Of a stretch of DNA of 64,000 bases, positions 12,435 through 27,400 are shown piece after piece; position 1 is the stretch's first letter; every line of letters begins with the position of its first letter. The notes beneath the pieces were generated by a model, which was not told the origin of the DNA, did no database searches, and saw only the letters and a program-made list of their open reading frames with translations. Made by a program: the position numbers and the translations under genes. The DNA is taken from NCBI GenBank assembly GCA_021442155.1, contig CM038223.1:32214983-32278982 (forward strand), in the 5' to 3' direction. This stretch comes from Cymbidium sinense (Eukaryota > Streptophyta > Magnoliopsida > Asparagales > Orchidaceae).

Positions 12435-15400
12435 TATATACATCGCGTGCATCATCCTTACTTTTCTTAATTCAAGTATTTAATTATAGCATAAATCCTT
12501 ATTATTTTTTTCTATCTTTAAAATTGACCTAACATGGCATGTGCTACTAGATTTACATCCCCTTTAGTAATTTAAATTTCAAGTTTTCCATAAAAATTGT
12601 ATTTAAACTTACCTATCTTCTTTTCAAAATTTCAAATAATTAATTAATCAAATCCTTTTTCTTCATGTAAATCACCACATGATTGAGGTATATGCATTTA
12701 ATGAATATGCATTATATTTAATAGAATATAACTTAATTTTTTTTCTCATAGAATGTTTCCTAAACGAGATCGATTTGGCATACCTAAAATTTTTCTTTTC
12801 ACCACCTTATTTTCCAAAAGATTTAGCTATCCTCACCTACTGCTCATTATCGAAAGTTGCTCGACGCACTCATACAGCTTCGCTTCATCCTCTCTCTCTC
12901 ATTTCTGGTAAAGACCAAGATCTTTATGTCCCTTGACTTTTCAAGCAATAGATCCAATGTCGCGACTTACTAAAATGATTTTTATACACGATTATTACAA
13001 TCTTCCCTTATTAAAATTTTATCCTCGAAATTTAATGACTGAAACAAAAATATCATGCTTTTAAATTAAAAGATGTGGATAACATTCTCACATTTATGAT
13101 TCTTTTTCCCAAGTGACATCTTATTATGTTCTAAGATTCCACAACATACAGATAAAGGAAAATTTTCAAATTCTAAGCTACTTTGCATCATATCCTATAA
13201 TTTGTTTTGGCTCTTTCACAAATGTAAGATTAAGTTGAATGTCTATGAATTAGAAATAACTTTGTTTGCTTCATCAGTAATATATTTTCGGAAAAAAAAA
13301 TAATGAAAAACATTGTGTACTCCAAACATATGAGTTGGTAGAGCAAGTTTGTGTGCCACTTTCCTAAATCTCCAAAATCTCATAAGGACCAACTTAATGC
13401 GATTTAACTTTCGAACTTTGCCAAAATGCTTCACACCTTTCATTAGGCAGACCTTGAGAAATACAAATTCTCTTAAAATTTTGCTAATCGATGTTTAGAA
13501 TCATAATACTTTCTTTGCTTATTTTAGACACCCTCAATCTGTCACGAATCAACCGAATCTTCTCACTAGTTTCATCTACTAAATCATCACTAAAGATCTT
13601 TCTTTCACTTGTTTCCACTAGACAAAGATGTGTTTTGCATTTCCTTCCATATAATTACTAGTAAAGAGCCATACCAATACTTATTTAGAGGTTATTATTG
13701 TAGGTAAACTCGATCAAAGGCAAATGTGATTCTCAATTTTCACCAAAATTAAGTACACAAAATCTAAGTAGATTTTCTAATGTTTGGATTATTTTCTTTT
13801 AGTGACCATCAGTTTGACGATGGAAGGTTGTATTGAAAGTGAGCTTAGTATCTAAAACTTCTTAAATCTTTCTCCAAAGTTTGGATGTAAATCCACCATC
13901 ACAATCAAATACTATGGACTTTAATATACCATGCAATCTCACAATTTCATCATCATATGTTTTTGTTAACTTTTCAACAATATTAGATTGTTTAATGGGT
14001 AGAAATTGTACAGACTTAGTTATCCATCATTAATAACTCAAATAGCATCACAACCTCATCTTGATCTTGATAAACAGATCACAAAATTCATAGCAATACC
14101 TTCCCATTTCTATTCAGGTATTGATAAGGGTTGCAAAAATCCACTCAGCCCTTAGTGTTTAGTTTTAACCATTTGGCATGTTGAACACTTAATAGTAAAT
14201 TTAGTTGCACTTTTCTTCATCCTTGATCACCAAAATATTTTTTTAAGATTTTGATACATTTTATTACTACTTGGATGAATCATATAGCTGAAAGAATGTG
14301 CCTTATGTTGGATTTCTTTTCTTAAGTCTCCAACATTTGGAATAAAAATTTTACCTTTATATTTCAGTTATTTAGCTACATCAATCTCATATTCTTCAAT
14401 ATGACCTGCTTTTATAAGACATAAATTTCTTTTTGAAATTCTACATCTTGAGATAAAACATCCTATATCTTATCCTTCAAACTAGCTTGTATGACGATTT
14501 GATTCAATAATATAAGTCATTCATCAATGACTTTGAATATTGAAATTTCTAGATGTTCCAAATTTTTCATCAACTATTCTTGTTGAGAAATCAATCAATT
14601 TATATTACTTGATGTTTTCTTGCTTGAGGCATCAACAACTATTTTCGTCTTTCCTGGATGATACTAAATATTTATGAGCTCCAATCATCGCCTTTAATTA
14701 AATTTACCTTTTTTTGAGTGAAGCTATATTTTAGGCTTTGATGGTTTGTGAAAACTTTACTTCTCACTTCATATAATTAATGTCTTCAAATTTTTAGTGC
14801 AAATCCAACTGTTGTTAACTCCAGATCTTGAGTTGAATAATTTCTTTCATGATTCTTTAACTTTTTAGAGGCATAAGCCACTCTCCTTCCATTATACATA
14901 TGCACACATCTTAATTCCTTTAATGATGCATCATTATAAATTTGAAATCCATTTGCACTTGATGGAATGATTAATAGTGTAGTCATTAAGAAGTTCTTCA
15001 ATTTTTGAAAAGCCTTTTCACATTGATTGGTCTATTCAAACTTGATCGCTTTCTGTGTTAATCTAGATAATGACATGGCAATATGTGAGAACTCCTAAAT
15101 AAATCTTTTGTAGTAACCTTCCAAGCTTTTAAGAAGCTTTAGACTTCTGTAACATTTGTTAGTTTGGGCCAATCAACTATTGCTCTAATCTTATTTTGAT
15201 CCACTGAAATACCCTCCCTCACTATTGATCACATGCCCTATAAATGTAATACTATTTTAACCAAAACTCATATTTAGAAAACTTTGTGTTTATTTCATTC
15301 CCTTTAAGTGTTTGGAGAACAAAATGAAGATGATTAACATGAGTTGCTTCATCTTTAGAATATACAAGATGTTGTCTATAAATACGATCATGAATGAATC

Positions 15401-18400
15401 TAAAAAATAGTTAAAAAATTTTGTTCATGAGATTCATAAATATTACTTGAGCATTGATAAAGTTAAAAGGCATACCACAAACTCATAATTCTTGTATCTT
15501 ATACTAAATGAAATCTTTGTTATATTTTCTTTTTTTTGATCCATAGTTGATGATAATCTGGTCTGTAGTTGAAAGTCTAGTCATATATGAATTCTACATC
15601 CATTGGAAGGCCATGATATTGGCATGAATTTCATTTTTTATGAACACAAATTAATCTTACATTCATTGTAATGTTTGGACTAAATATGGGGTTCGCTTTA
15701 CGGATAATTAACTAGGCTTATATCCTTTGAAATGCCATGTTTGATGTGATTGAGATCTGCCTTGCAGACATACATTGGTCTTACATCCACTAGAAAGCTA
15801 AGTTGGATTGGACTTATATCTGTTGGAAGGTCAATTATTATATGAATTGAAGTCTGCCTTGTAGATATGAATAGGACTTACATCTATTGGAATGCTGTGT
15901 ATTTATGTGAGAGGTGTTTGCATGCCATGATTTGTTGATTGAATTTCAATTTTATGTTTGAGATAAATCTTTGATTCGATCTTCATTTGAGTTTGAGATG
16001 AATGTTTGATTCAAATATTTTTTTTTATTTTAGATGATTTTTCGATTTAATCTCATCTTCATGTTTGAGATAAATCCTTGATTCAATCTCATTCTATGTT
16101 TTGGGTGAATTTTTGATTTTGATTGCATTTTATATTTGAGACAAATATTTTCTGAGATAAATCTTTGATTCAATCTCCATTTGTGTTTGAGATGAGTGTC
16201 TAATTCAATCTCATTTATGTTTACGATAAATCATTGATTTTATCTCTTTTTATATGTGAGATGAATCTTTGCTTCAATTTTTGAGATGAATCTTTGATTC
16301 AATCTTCTTTTGTTTGAAATGAATGTTTGATTCAAATCTCATTTTTATAATATGTTTAAGATTAATCTTAATTCAACCTCATTTATGCTTTAGATGAATC
16401 TTTTGATTCAATTGATATTAACTGTAATGCACTTAGACTTATGCCTAATCAATTGAGTAATCAACAATTATTCATAGTTATGCTTAGGTGAATATTACCA
16501 TCTTAAAGGTTAAGCCTTTATACCTTAGCGAATTAATTTACATATGAATGAGATGATTCTCAATTTATCCCTATATTTAAATTTATTAAAAGTTGAATAC
16601 TAGATACTTCATTATTACAATTCTGTTTTAAATTGAATTATTTTGTTGTGAGATGAATTCAAAAGATTGGTAGTAAGTTAATTCAAATTGCTAGAGGTTG
16701 TGGGGTGGCTATTTTTAATAATTCAAAAATTGACTTTTTCTATTTTAATTTTGATTTCTATATAAGTGATTTTGTTATATGATAATTTCAATTCTCCCAC
16801 TAGGTTTTTTTGGGAGCAAAATTTTGGAGCCCACTATGGGGAAAATTTATGACACCACATAGAGTTTAGGAATTTCTTATTTGGATGATCAAATACGTTA
16901 TTAAAGAGTAAACATATTATCATATAATGAATTTTATTATTTAATAAAAGACTCTTAAAACTAATGGATCTTTCATGTTTCAAAAAATTTTCCCTTGAAC
17001 TACATGGAAAGTAGAACATAATTTACTTTAAACTGAGTTCATGATTCCCTATAAGGGCAAGCTCTTATAGTTAATTACATCTCAAGCCTAAGAATACTCT
17101 CAATTAAAGAAATAAGATACTATTTCTATGGATTTATAAGTTGGTTTTCAAAGGAATGATCTTTGGAATTTCAATTAGGAATGATCCAAAGTGGAAAGAG
17201 TTTTTTTTGGAAGCCAAACGGGATGAAGTAGGAAATGTCTGTTAGTACTGGGATGCTCAGTAGGCATCTCAACTATCCTATCATTGAGCTTTGAATTTTA
17301 AAATTTAATTTAGATTTTGAATTGAAATTTTCGTAAAAATTTAGGTCTTAGATTCTAACAGTACAACATTATAGAAATGCTTAGGGTTGAAGATTTACTC
17401 AAAAAAGGATGTTTCAGAGCCTAAATCTACATGTGCTTCTGACACAAGTCAGATGCTCGACCAATTTCATTTTGAAAATTACAGTCATTCCTCACTTGAG
17501 TGAATAAACCTATCTCTGACTCTTCTGGACTTACAACTCGCTTGGAAGAGCTGCCAACTAACACCACCTAAGCTCATTTTAAATTCATGACGCCAAATCT
17601 CATGTATGCAAGATGGAAAGACTGTTGTCTTTTAAGGAAATAATCTAAGAATCCTAGGCTCACTCCTAACCCCTAGGATTATGTAGGATATGAAATGCAT
17701 CTAGCTAATGCACATTTTTTAGATTTTATATATTTTGATTCATGATTCATTTGAGGTCTTGAGTATGTATTTTCATGCCTAAATGTCATGCAATTAGAAA
17801 TGGTTATGGGTCAAATCAATAAAATAAGACAAACTTTCCCAAGAAGGTGGTCATCTTCACAGGTCAGATGCCCCTTTTGTGCAATGGGTGAAGCGCCTAA
17901 TTCAAGAGTTGAGAGTAATAAGATTGCATGATTTTTGAGAGCTAATTATTTTTAATTGATTTTAAGTTTTGCGTAAGGCTTTAATTTGTATAAAGTTTTA
18001 AGTTTTCTTTATTTTTGTTTCTGTTGATTAGATTTAAGGTGGGTAGAAAGTTTAATTTTTCATATGAACTTACGTCCAAACATTCGTCATAGGAAGTACA
18101 ACAAAAAGAAACCTAGAAAAATATGTTGATTTTTTGCACACCCAAAATAAATCAAGATAATTTAATTTAAGAAAAGGCCGATGCGGTTGAGTACCGCTGT
18201 ACACCCCAAAAAAAAGAGCAAACGGGCAGCTGAGCTCTGCTCTTATACAACCCAGCCTAGAACTATAATTTAGATCTATGTGTCTTCTTTCCAGGATCGT
18301 CTCTTTCTTCAGGGATCTCCATTAAGCTTTATAGGGGACCTCCGCACCATCTCCTAGTAGGGTTAGCTCCTGCACCATTTTCTAGATCCCATAGATCTTG

Positions 18401-21400
18401 ACCTAATTTTAAGTTCAAATTTATATTTTTAAATTCAAAAAATAAATCCTAAGCTCTACAAAATAAATGTGAGAAAAATACAAACAGTACACAACAGTTA
18501 TATTTCATAAACATATAGATTTAGTATTAGTTGCTTGCCAAGCCCACCTGTCGTATTGGGCTATGCTAAGGGACTATTCAACACCTGCAAGTAAACGATA
18601 ATTTTATAATTTATTTATGATGATAGTTCCTTTTAGCGTAGCCCCTTACAGTGGACAATATTAGTTCTAAAAATAACGTCCTATCATCTAGATTAACGAC
18701 AATCAATCTTAGTCATCTAATCTAAAACATTACACAACAAAACAATAAAAAAATATTTGACATCACAACATCACAGAATATTATAGAAAATCACAGAACA
18801 GTCTAATTTAAATCTCGAGCCTATGACCTATTATTCTAGTGTGTGAAGAAAAGGGGTTTGTGCGGTCAGACATTACGAGGCTTTTGAGTTTCAATTTCAA
18901 TTTTGGATTTGAATATTTGTTTATTTATTTTTGGATGATTTCAATTCAAATAATTTAATGATTTATTGATTCTTGTATTCATTTTATTATGTTAAAGTAG
19001 AATGAAGAATAAAATAAGTTCCATTTTTGGGTGAAACTAATTCTATTCAACATCCTAAATCCTAAGAGGATGATATCTTTATTCTAAGATAAAGATTCAT
19101 CCTAAAGATCTAACTAAAATCCTGAGTATTTTAATTAAACCTTTTTTTAAATTTAGATGATTTGAATTAGTTTAGTTTATATCATTTTGTTTTAAATTTT
19201 TTTTTTTTTTTACGTAGTGTTTTGTGTTTTGATTTCTTTAAGGCGTGTTTCTTTATTAATAATATTGTTATTGTGATTCAATTTGAATTAATTTTCACTT
19301 GAATTTTAATTCATTTGTTATTATGATTTAATTTGGTTTTCTCTTTACGTTTAATTCATTCATTATTATGATTTTAATTTTATTTAATTCCTTTGGCTTA
19401 GTATTGTGCAATTTATATTTTATCATTTATTTTATATTCAATCTTTTCTTAATTTGATTCATTATTCCTTTATATGTTTGCTTTTTTGATTATGATGATT
19501 TATATCTTTTCAATTTTGAATTCTTTTAATTAGATTTACTTGTTTATTAAATTTGTCTTATTTTTATAATTTAGATTGATTAGGTTTTAATGTTGTTTGA
19601 ATTCATTTTTTTTATTTAATATTCATTTTTAGTAAACTCATTTCATTTATTTGATTTAAGTTAAATTCATTTATTATGTTAATATTTATATTTAATTTTA
19701 TGCTTATGTAACTTATAAATTTTCAATCATCTTTATATGGTTACTTTATTATGAGATTTAGATTGAATCAATTATCCTTAACTTACTATTTCCTCCATTG
19801 GTTTAAGTTAGTATGTGATGATTCTATTATCATTTATGTATTATGAATTCAAATAAAAGAATCTAATTATTTTGAATTACCTTTAATTGAAATGATAATT
19901 TTATTGTTTTAGAAAAAATTTCCTTTCATCCTTTGATTTAATATATATTCATCTTAATTATGACTTAAGGAATTTAAGAGAGTTATTTTCCTCTTATCCT
20001 AACTTATTCATTCCCTTTTAAATATAATTTTTGCTTAAGTCTATTGAATTCATTTCACGTTAATGACTTAGCTTTCTAAATTTTCGATTATATAACTTAT
20101 GCATTTCATTTTGTTCATTTAATTCATTCATATTTAGTTTGAATTAATATAAATCATATTAACCTAATACATTTAGGTTAATCTTTGATTTATTTCTTAG
20201 TTTGAATTGATTATATACTGAAAATTCATTTATTTATTTAGTTATGAATACATTAATATTAAAGTTTACTTAAGCTTCATTTTATTATTATTTTTATTAA
20301 ACTCTAAGCTTATAATTAATCAAATCTTTGACTTAGGCTAAAAAATTTTATATTTAAGTATTCTGATCTTGATAGGGATGTTTTACATTGATTTATGAAT
20401 TTTTACTATTTATTGTAATTTTCTGATTTATTATTTATTTAAATTAACCTAGAGACTTGAAAATTTGAAAATTCTCAATTCAGAAGTCAATTGAGTTTAA
20501 AATTTTTATTCAAGTGGGGTTATTTGCCAATTTGATTTCCCTAAAGTTTCGCTTCAATTAGATATGTAATTAAGGTGTAATTAAGGTTTTAAGTATTTCA
20601 TTAAAACCTAAATTAGGATCATTTAGGGGTTTTATTTTTTTCCTTGATTCCCCTCTAGAATATGCATCCAAAGAGGGTTTATTCATAATTTTTGGGGTTT
20701 TGATTGATTTATTATGTTTTATTTAAGTTCAGGTTGATTAATTGAATTCAATTAAAGGCCAAATTGAGTGATTTTGTGATTCATTAGGTTTCAGTGGATT
20801 TCAATAATTTATTCATGCTCATTAGGATGTGTTATAATGTTTTAAGTTGATTTGATCATTTTTCATAATTTATTTCATTTATTAATAATTTATTTTATGA
20901 AAATTAGGGTTTAGAGTTTGAAATTTCAAATATTAAGATTTATTACTCAATAAATTATGAAAAATTCACTTAATGTGTATCTTAACATCAATTTCAACTC
21001 CTCAAAGTTTCATTTCATTTTGTTCAATTGTTTGGGATTAATTAGGGTTTGAAAATTTTCATTCAAACCCAAATTAAGGCCAAAATATCCCATATAATTT
21101 GGAGATTTTAATTTTAATGGATTCCTCTGATCAAGAGAAATCCATAGAGCCCAAGTTTGTAATTTTTGGATTTATATTTAATTTCCTATGATTTTTTGAA
21201 TTTTCTAGCATTTTTCCTTAATTTTTTAACTCAGAAAACCTGAATTTTTAGTTTAAGCACGTCGGATCCATGTGGACCGACGTGGCGCTGCTTTCCACGC
21301 AACACCGTGTCATTGGGCCACGTGAGATCTACGTGGATCCCACATTAAATTGGCGGTGCACATGGGTTAATTTCAAGTTGTCCGATCGAATGATCGATCC

Positions 21401-24400
21401 ACGGTTCTCCTTAGGGGTTTTAATCGAATTATTTTGTTAGATCTCGGTCGTAAGGAACGAACGGTGGAGATTTCATCTCCTACGGTGACGGTAGAAGCCG
21501 AGAGCCGTTCGTCATTTCTGCATGATTTCCGATCGTTCGACCATCGAAATCACACGATTTCGATGCCAAATCAATCAGTGGATAAAATCATGAAGATTGA
21601 AATGGTTTGATCTCACTTGATATCAAATTCCCATCGAAAAGTATCAAAACCGAAAGCTTGGAGAGGTTGTTAATGGCATACCTTGATCCTGGCGATCTCC
21701 AACGGTGGAATTGACTCCAATAGCTTCAGAATGATGTGGGGGAGCTTGTGTGCAATAGGAATTGAATTCCCTCCCTGTGGATCACCTCCTAGACCAAGCT
21801 CGACTTGAGTTTCGTTGGCCTTGTTCGTTTTCCGGCCTCCTGGCGGCAAGGGGATTGGGTGAAGATCAGGTTCGTCTTCGTGCAAGGTGGGGAAGGTGAT
21901 GGGATGATCAATTTTGCTTGAGAATGTCTCTCTTGGGTTTTACCATTGGAGTTGAGAGCTATATGCTTGTTTCTCCTTCTCTTGGTTGGCTATGGGTGAT
22001 TGCTAACTTTGGAAGTTAGCTACATGGCTTACTAGCCACTTAACACCTGCCTATGGCTAAATAAGTGGGAAGATCCAAGGGAAAGAGAGTATTGGCTTAG
22101 GGGTTTTGTCTCCATGCATCTTCCCTTTGCCATGACATATTCTATTGCCTTAGATTTATTTGGATTTGATTAAATGGCTTAATGTTGGCTGAAAATCAAC
22201 ACTAATTCAATTTGGGAAGGATTTGATTGCATCCTAAGGGGATTTAGTTGGAGATTAGGTTCAAAATTTTTTTGAACTATGCCACTTAAAGATTCTTCTA
22301 AGTTACTTTACTTGATGGATTAGCTTTAGATCAATACTTGGATTATATTCACTTAATCATTAATGAACTTTTTAATCAAAGGTTTTATAGAATTTGAAGT
22401 TGATTGGTGCTTATTTTGTGCTTAGTCCATTTTGATTCAAGTTGATTTGGGCTGAATTTAATTGAGTAAACTGGTTTATTTGGCAAAATAATAATTTATT
22501 TAATTTTCAATTGGGTTAATCCAAGCAATTTGGAATGCATTAGATCAAACAATTTCATTTTCATTAATTTAAAGTTTAAAACCCAATCTGGCATATTTTG
22601 ATTTCATCGGTTAAATTTGGGTTAAGTTTGAATCTATTTAGGTTAAGTGGCCATTTTAGGCAAATTGGACCTAATGATTAGTTGATCTATGTTTACTAAT
22701 CATCCCTAAGTGATTTCATGCAATTAATTTGAATTAATTTTGGTTTAATTTGAATTTTAACCCAATATAGTTTACTTAGGCTTATTTAGGTCAAGTGACC
22801 TATTTAGTCTAATTAAGGTATTATTTGGTTCATTTTCTTTTTAGATTCATATTTAAAAATGAATATATTATCATTTAGACCATTTATGATGATTTTATTT
22901 GGTCTAATTTTGGTGGGTTAACTTTTGACTTGGTGGGACCACATAATTCAAACCCATGTCAAAAGGGTTGACCAATTTTTGATCTTTGGTTTGGATTTTG
23001 ATTTATTTAATTTCATGTCATGGTTTCATGCTTTTTATTTCATTTGATTTGGGTTTGTTTAGATTTAATTTGAATTTCCTTAGGTTTATATGGTTATTAG
23101 CTTAATTAAGGTAATTAGGTTTAGTTCCCTAATTAAACATTAATTTAAGCTTAATTAATTTCAAATTTGGAGTGCTGTATATTTAGGTTGGAGATTTGAG
23201 TTGAATCTAACTAAACCCATTAAATTAGATCGTTTCAAGGAGGATGGTCTAGGTCATTAAGTGTAGTGTCCTAGGTCCTTAATTAGATGACTTCTAATTT
23301 AGGATTAGGAGTCCGAATTATTGTCTTTGAGAGTGTTATTAACCTTATTCAAAAATGAGGTCAACACCCACTTGGTTTTTCTGCATTTGCCTCATGGGGC
23401 TGGTGTGTAAATGATCTTGCTGTTTGTTTATTTCTTGCAGCATGCTACTGCCAATGCAGAATGTTGTCTTTTAAGTACTTTAGATTGTGCGAGACAAACT
23501 TATAAATGTGCTTACAGGTTGCATTCCTTGAGTTTGAATTCGATCAACATGTGATATGATTGTTCATGCACCATTGTTTATAGTTAAATAGTACGACTTT
23601 TGGATGCTGATGTAGTTTGTTGATCTAGTGATATTTCTATGCAAGTACAAATAGAAGGTACAAACTAAAATTTGGTACATTAAAGAACCAAGGTTATTTA
23701 ATCCTTTTTTTTTCTATATCACGATTAATCATCTGGGGTGGGGTGCTTTTTACAGCTTGTGTAACGTTATGTACATCCTAGATTTACCGTTTTCTGTGCT
23801 GATGTATTACGTTTACTCTTCATTGTTGTGATTTCAACTTTATTTGTTTCTTTTCTCCTTTTAAAACAAATCAGTCATATATATATATATATATATATTA
23901 AGTGGAACTTGAATTAAATGAGAATTTGACCCCACTTAGTGGGATGAAGGCTTCTTGTTGTTGTAAATTTTGTGAAATTTATAAATTGTAGTTATTTTTT
24001 AAATTCATTTTTATTTAACTTAATCTTGAATTTATCTTGTGAATTAGAGGTTGTACAACAACTTGTGTGTTATACACAAATCCCAGAGATGCATACTAAC
24101 GTGAGCTATTATAAGCAAGTTGGTCAAAGATAGAAGCAAACTAGCATTTGGTACATTATACTGCTTATAGACCCTCCATGTTATCGTATACTAGAAATGG
24201 AGGATCTAAAGTTGCAGTTCTGATCAGAAATCTGAAAATTATCATAACACATGATTTTTAGTGTAGAATCTAAAGTTGGACAAGATGAGTTTACCCTTGT
24301 CTTTTGGTCTACTTACCTTGAATACAGTGATAAAATTTTGATATCTTGACAGCAACCCAAGTATTAATTTTTGTGTTTTGATGCAGTGTAAAACCTGCCA

Positions 24401-27400
24401 AATTAAAAATGTTACCTTCACATATAAAGATTGAAGCATTTATCTGCATTTGTGTTGTTAACTGCATTATTTGTTCTATTTGTCAATATAGCTTCTGTAC
24501 CACAAAACAAATCTAATGGCTATCTATTGATTGCCACAAGCGGGGGACTTAATCAACAAAGAACGGGGGTGAGCAATCTTTTCTTTCTTTCTTGTCTCCT
24601 CCCTCAATTCTAGTTTCTCTCATGTCCACAAAATATTATGGTATTCTTTATTTTTATTAATTAATTACAATAATTGGACTGATATACTATATATTCTTTT
24701 GAAATTATCCATAAATATGCACATTTATTTTTATATAATTGTCTATTTTTCTGTTGCAAGAATATGTTAATGCTTAGATTTTCATCTAAAATAGATAGGT
24801 TCAAATTTATTTTCAAGATGCAAGGGGTTATGTATATATATTATATCCCATGATGGTAAAATGTAATCACCCCCATGTTGATTTACTAGATCTTTGGAAA
24901 CTCATGATTCTTCAATAGGTTCTTGTTTTTATCATTTTGTCGACTAACATCAACCACTTCTAAATATAGTCCTTTGAATTCTTCATTGTTGTTCTGCAAT
25001 TAAGTATGCAAAACACATACAGAATTACCACATTGTACTAACCTTCCCATGCTTTCAGATTGCAGATGCTGTTGTTGTTGCTCGTATTCTTAATGCAACA
25101 CTTGTTATACCGGAATTAGATCATCATTCGTTCTGGAAAGATGAGAGGTAAGCATTTTGAAGAGAGTTTTTGAAACAACTGGTTACAATTCTGCATGTGA
25201 TTTTCAATAAGATTACCCTAGGCTTTTTACATGTAGCATGGAATATATTTTATAAACAAAAATATTACTTGCAGCGACTTTGCCAACATTTTTGATGTCA
25301 ATTGGTTCATTTCGTCCCTTGCAAAAGATGTTGTTGTTGTTAAAAGGGTCCCAGATAAAGTAATGAGATCAATGGAGAAACCTCCATATACCATGCGAGT
25401 TCCAAGGAGATCAACTCCAGAGTATTATCTTGACCAAGTCTTGCCAATACTGTTGCGGAGGAAAGTAAGTAATCAATTGAGTTAGAACAATTTAATTGAA
25501 AAAAATTTCAGTTTGGACTTGATTTTTAATTTTCTGATGGTTAAAGAGTAATTATTTGCTTTGCTGGATATGTACTGTTCTTTTACATGCATTGAGATTT
25601 ACCTTTCGATTATGAAAGGGTTGGAACTAGCATCCATAAGATACGTGCTTCTTAGGCTGTGCTTCATCATTTATATGCTTCTAATACTCCATGTGTGTTT
25701 TTCGCTACTTCTAACCTACTTTGTTAATCTTCCTATTTTTCCAAACAATTTTATGCCAATTATTGAAAGGTTGATTATTGTAGGCCATAATCGAGGATTT
25801 GATTTTTCTGTTTTCTTATACTTATCTTGTTGAAACAAGGGCTTGTACAATCCGTGTATAAACTTTGGTGCCACAGTATTATCAATATCTTGTGCCACAT
25901 TTTTAATGAACATCGGGATTTAATGCTTTGTTTCTCTTGTTTGCATTGGGTGCTCATGGGGTTATTTAGATGTTGACTTCTTCCTGTAGATCTCGTTTCC
26001 TGTCCTTGATTTACTGTGATCTTTATTTTAGTTTTTTTTTTGTCAAGTGGTTTTATGTGAACTTTTCTGAATACCTTACATCTCTTCTGACATTCTGAAT
26101 GATTGTTTCTTGAATCTATTTCGCTTTGAATGATGTTTGACATCTTTAGCACGATCATATATTGCAGGTTGTGCAGTTAACCAAGTTTGATTACCGGTTG
26201 TCTAACGAGCTTGCTGAAGACCTTCAAAAGTTACGTTGCCATGTTAATTATCAGGCACTGAGGTTTACAAAGCCTATACGGGTGCTTGGTCAAAAATTGG
26301 TGACAAAAATACGAAAGATGAGCTCACGTTTCATTGCAGTTCATTTGAGGTCCGTAATGTCTATCTGCTTAAGGGGCTGTTTGGTTACATGCATTTAAAA
26401 CTCAAATTTTTTTTTACAATACAGTATAAAATAGATACATTGGATTATGCTTGTGGTTGGATGTCATATAAATTTAATGAGTGCCTTTTTGTATTTTTGG
26501 TTGATTTTATTTGTAATTTGGTAAGGGGTGGCTTGACAAGAATTTGTGACGGATGACACTAAGAAATGGGCATGACGAGAAACAGTGAGGGATAACGCCA
26601 CAATTAACAATGAGAGATGGCATGACAAGAAGGACATATGTAAAAGAGAAAAATAAAGAAACATAAAAGAGGATGTTTACCACCACTCTAATGAAGACAT
26701 CTTCGAAGCTTGAGATTGGAAGGGGTTCACTTGTGCAAGCGAAGACCCAACCTAATGTTTGCAACAAAAACCGAAAAAAGAGAAGAACATGCTTGAACAG
26801 ATAGTGAGGACCCCACGATGTTGAAATTGAACAGCTAGATGCACGTCTTCCTTATGCTTGGCCACTAACCGCATGAATTGCAGTCCACAATCTTCAACGT
26901 TGACAAAACTGAGTGAAATGGAGGCATTACCTTCTATAAAAAGGGGAGCGGGGGTTGATTCAAGGTTACATGCACGAGAGACCAAGAGTAAGAATAAGAG
27001 AATTAGAGAGAGAGAGAGGGAGTCGGAGTAAGGGATTGATCAGCTGGTTGGAGGCTATCATGCATAATCGAGAGAGAGAGAGAGAGAGAGAGATCTCAAG
27101 TTGTGCGTGAATACCACCATCCCAAGGACAATAAAAAAAGATGGGAAAATTAGTGATGGTTTAGGAAATTTCTAAGTTTTTTTAGGTAATAATATCTATT
27201 AATCTTCAAAATTTTGAAAAGATTTATTTGCAATCTGCAAATTTTGAAGACCTGTGCATGTTGATCTTAGGTCCAACCAGAATAATTATCAAAAATCTCT
27301 TATGTCGATTTTGGGCCTGGCAGGAGATGAAATTCTTCCTCTGTCAATTTTGGATCCGAGCAAGGGACGAGCGCAAACTGAGTGAAATGGAGGCATTACC

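Noticed and set aside
15930..16420. Regularly spaced repeats considered as a CRISPR array
   Set aside because: Units are contiguous and degenerate without unique spacers, in plant nuclear DNA; this is a minisatellite.
25561..26158. Frames on both strands between exons d and e
   Set aside because: They lie in a 703-bp intron with no conserved motif and overlap each other.
26162..26398. Reading frame extending exon e past 26349
   Set aside because: The residues after HLR (from 26350) do not match the family, while the exon at 55724 supplies FEAD... in the right phase.
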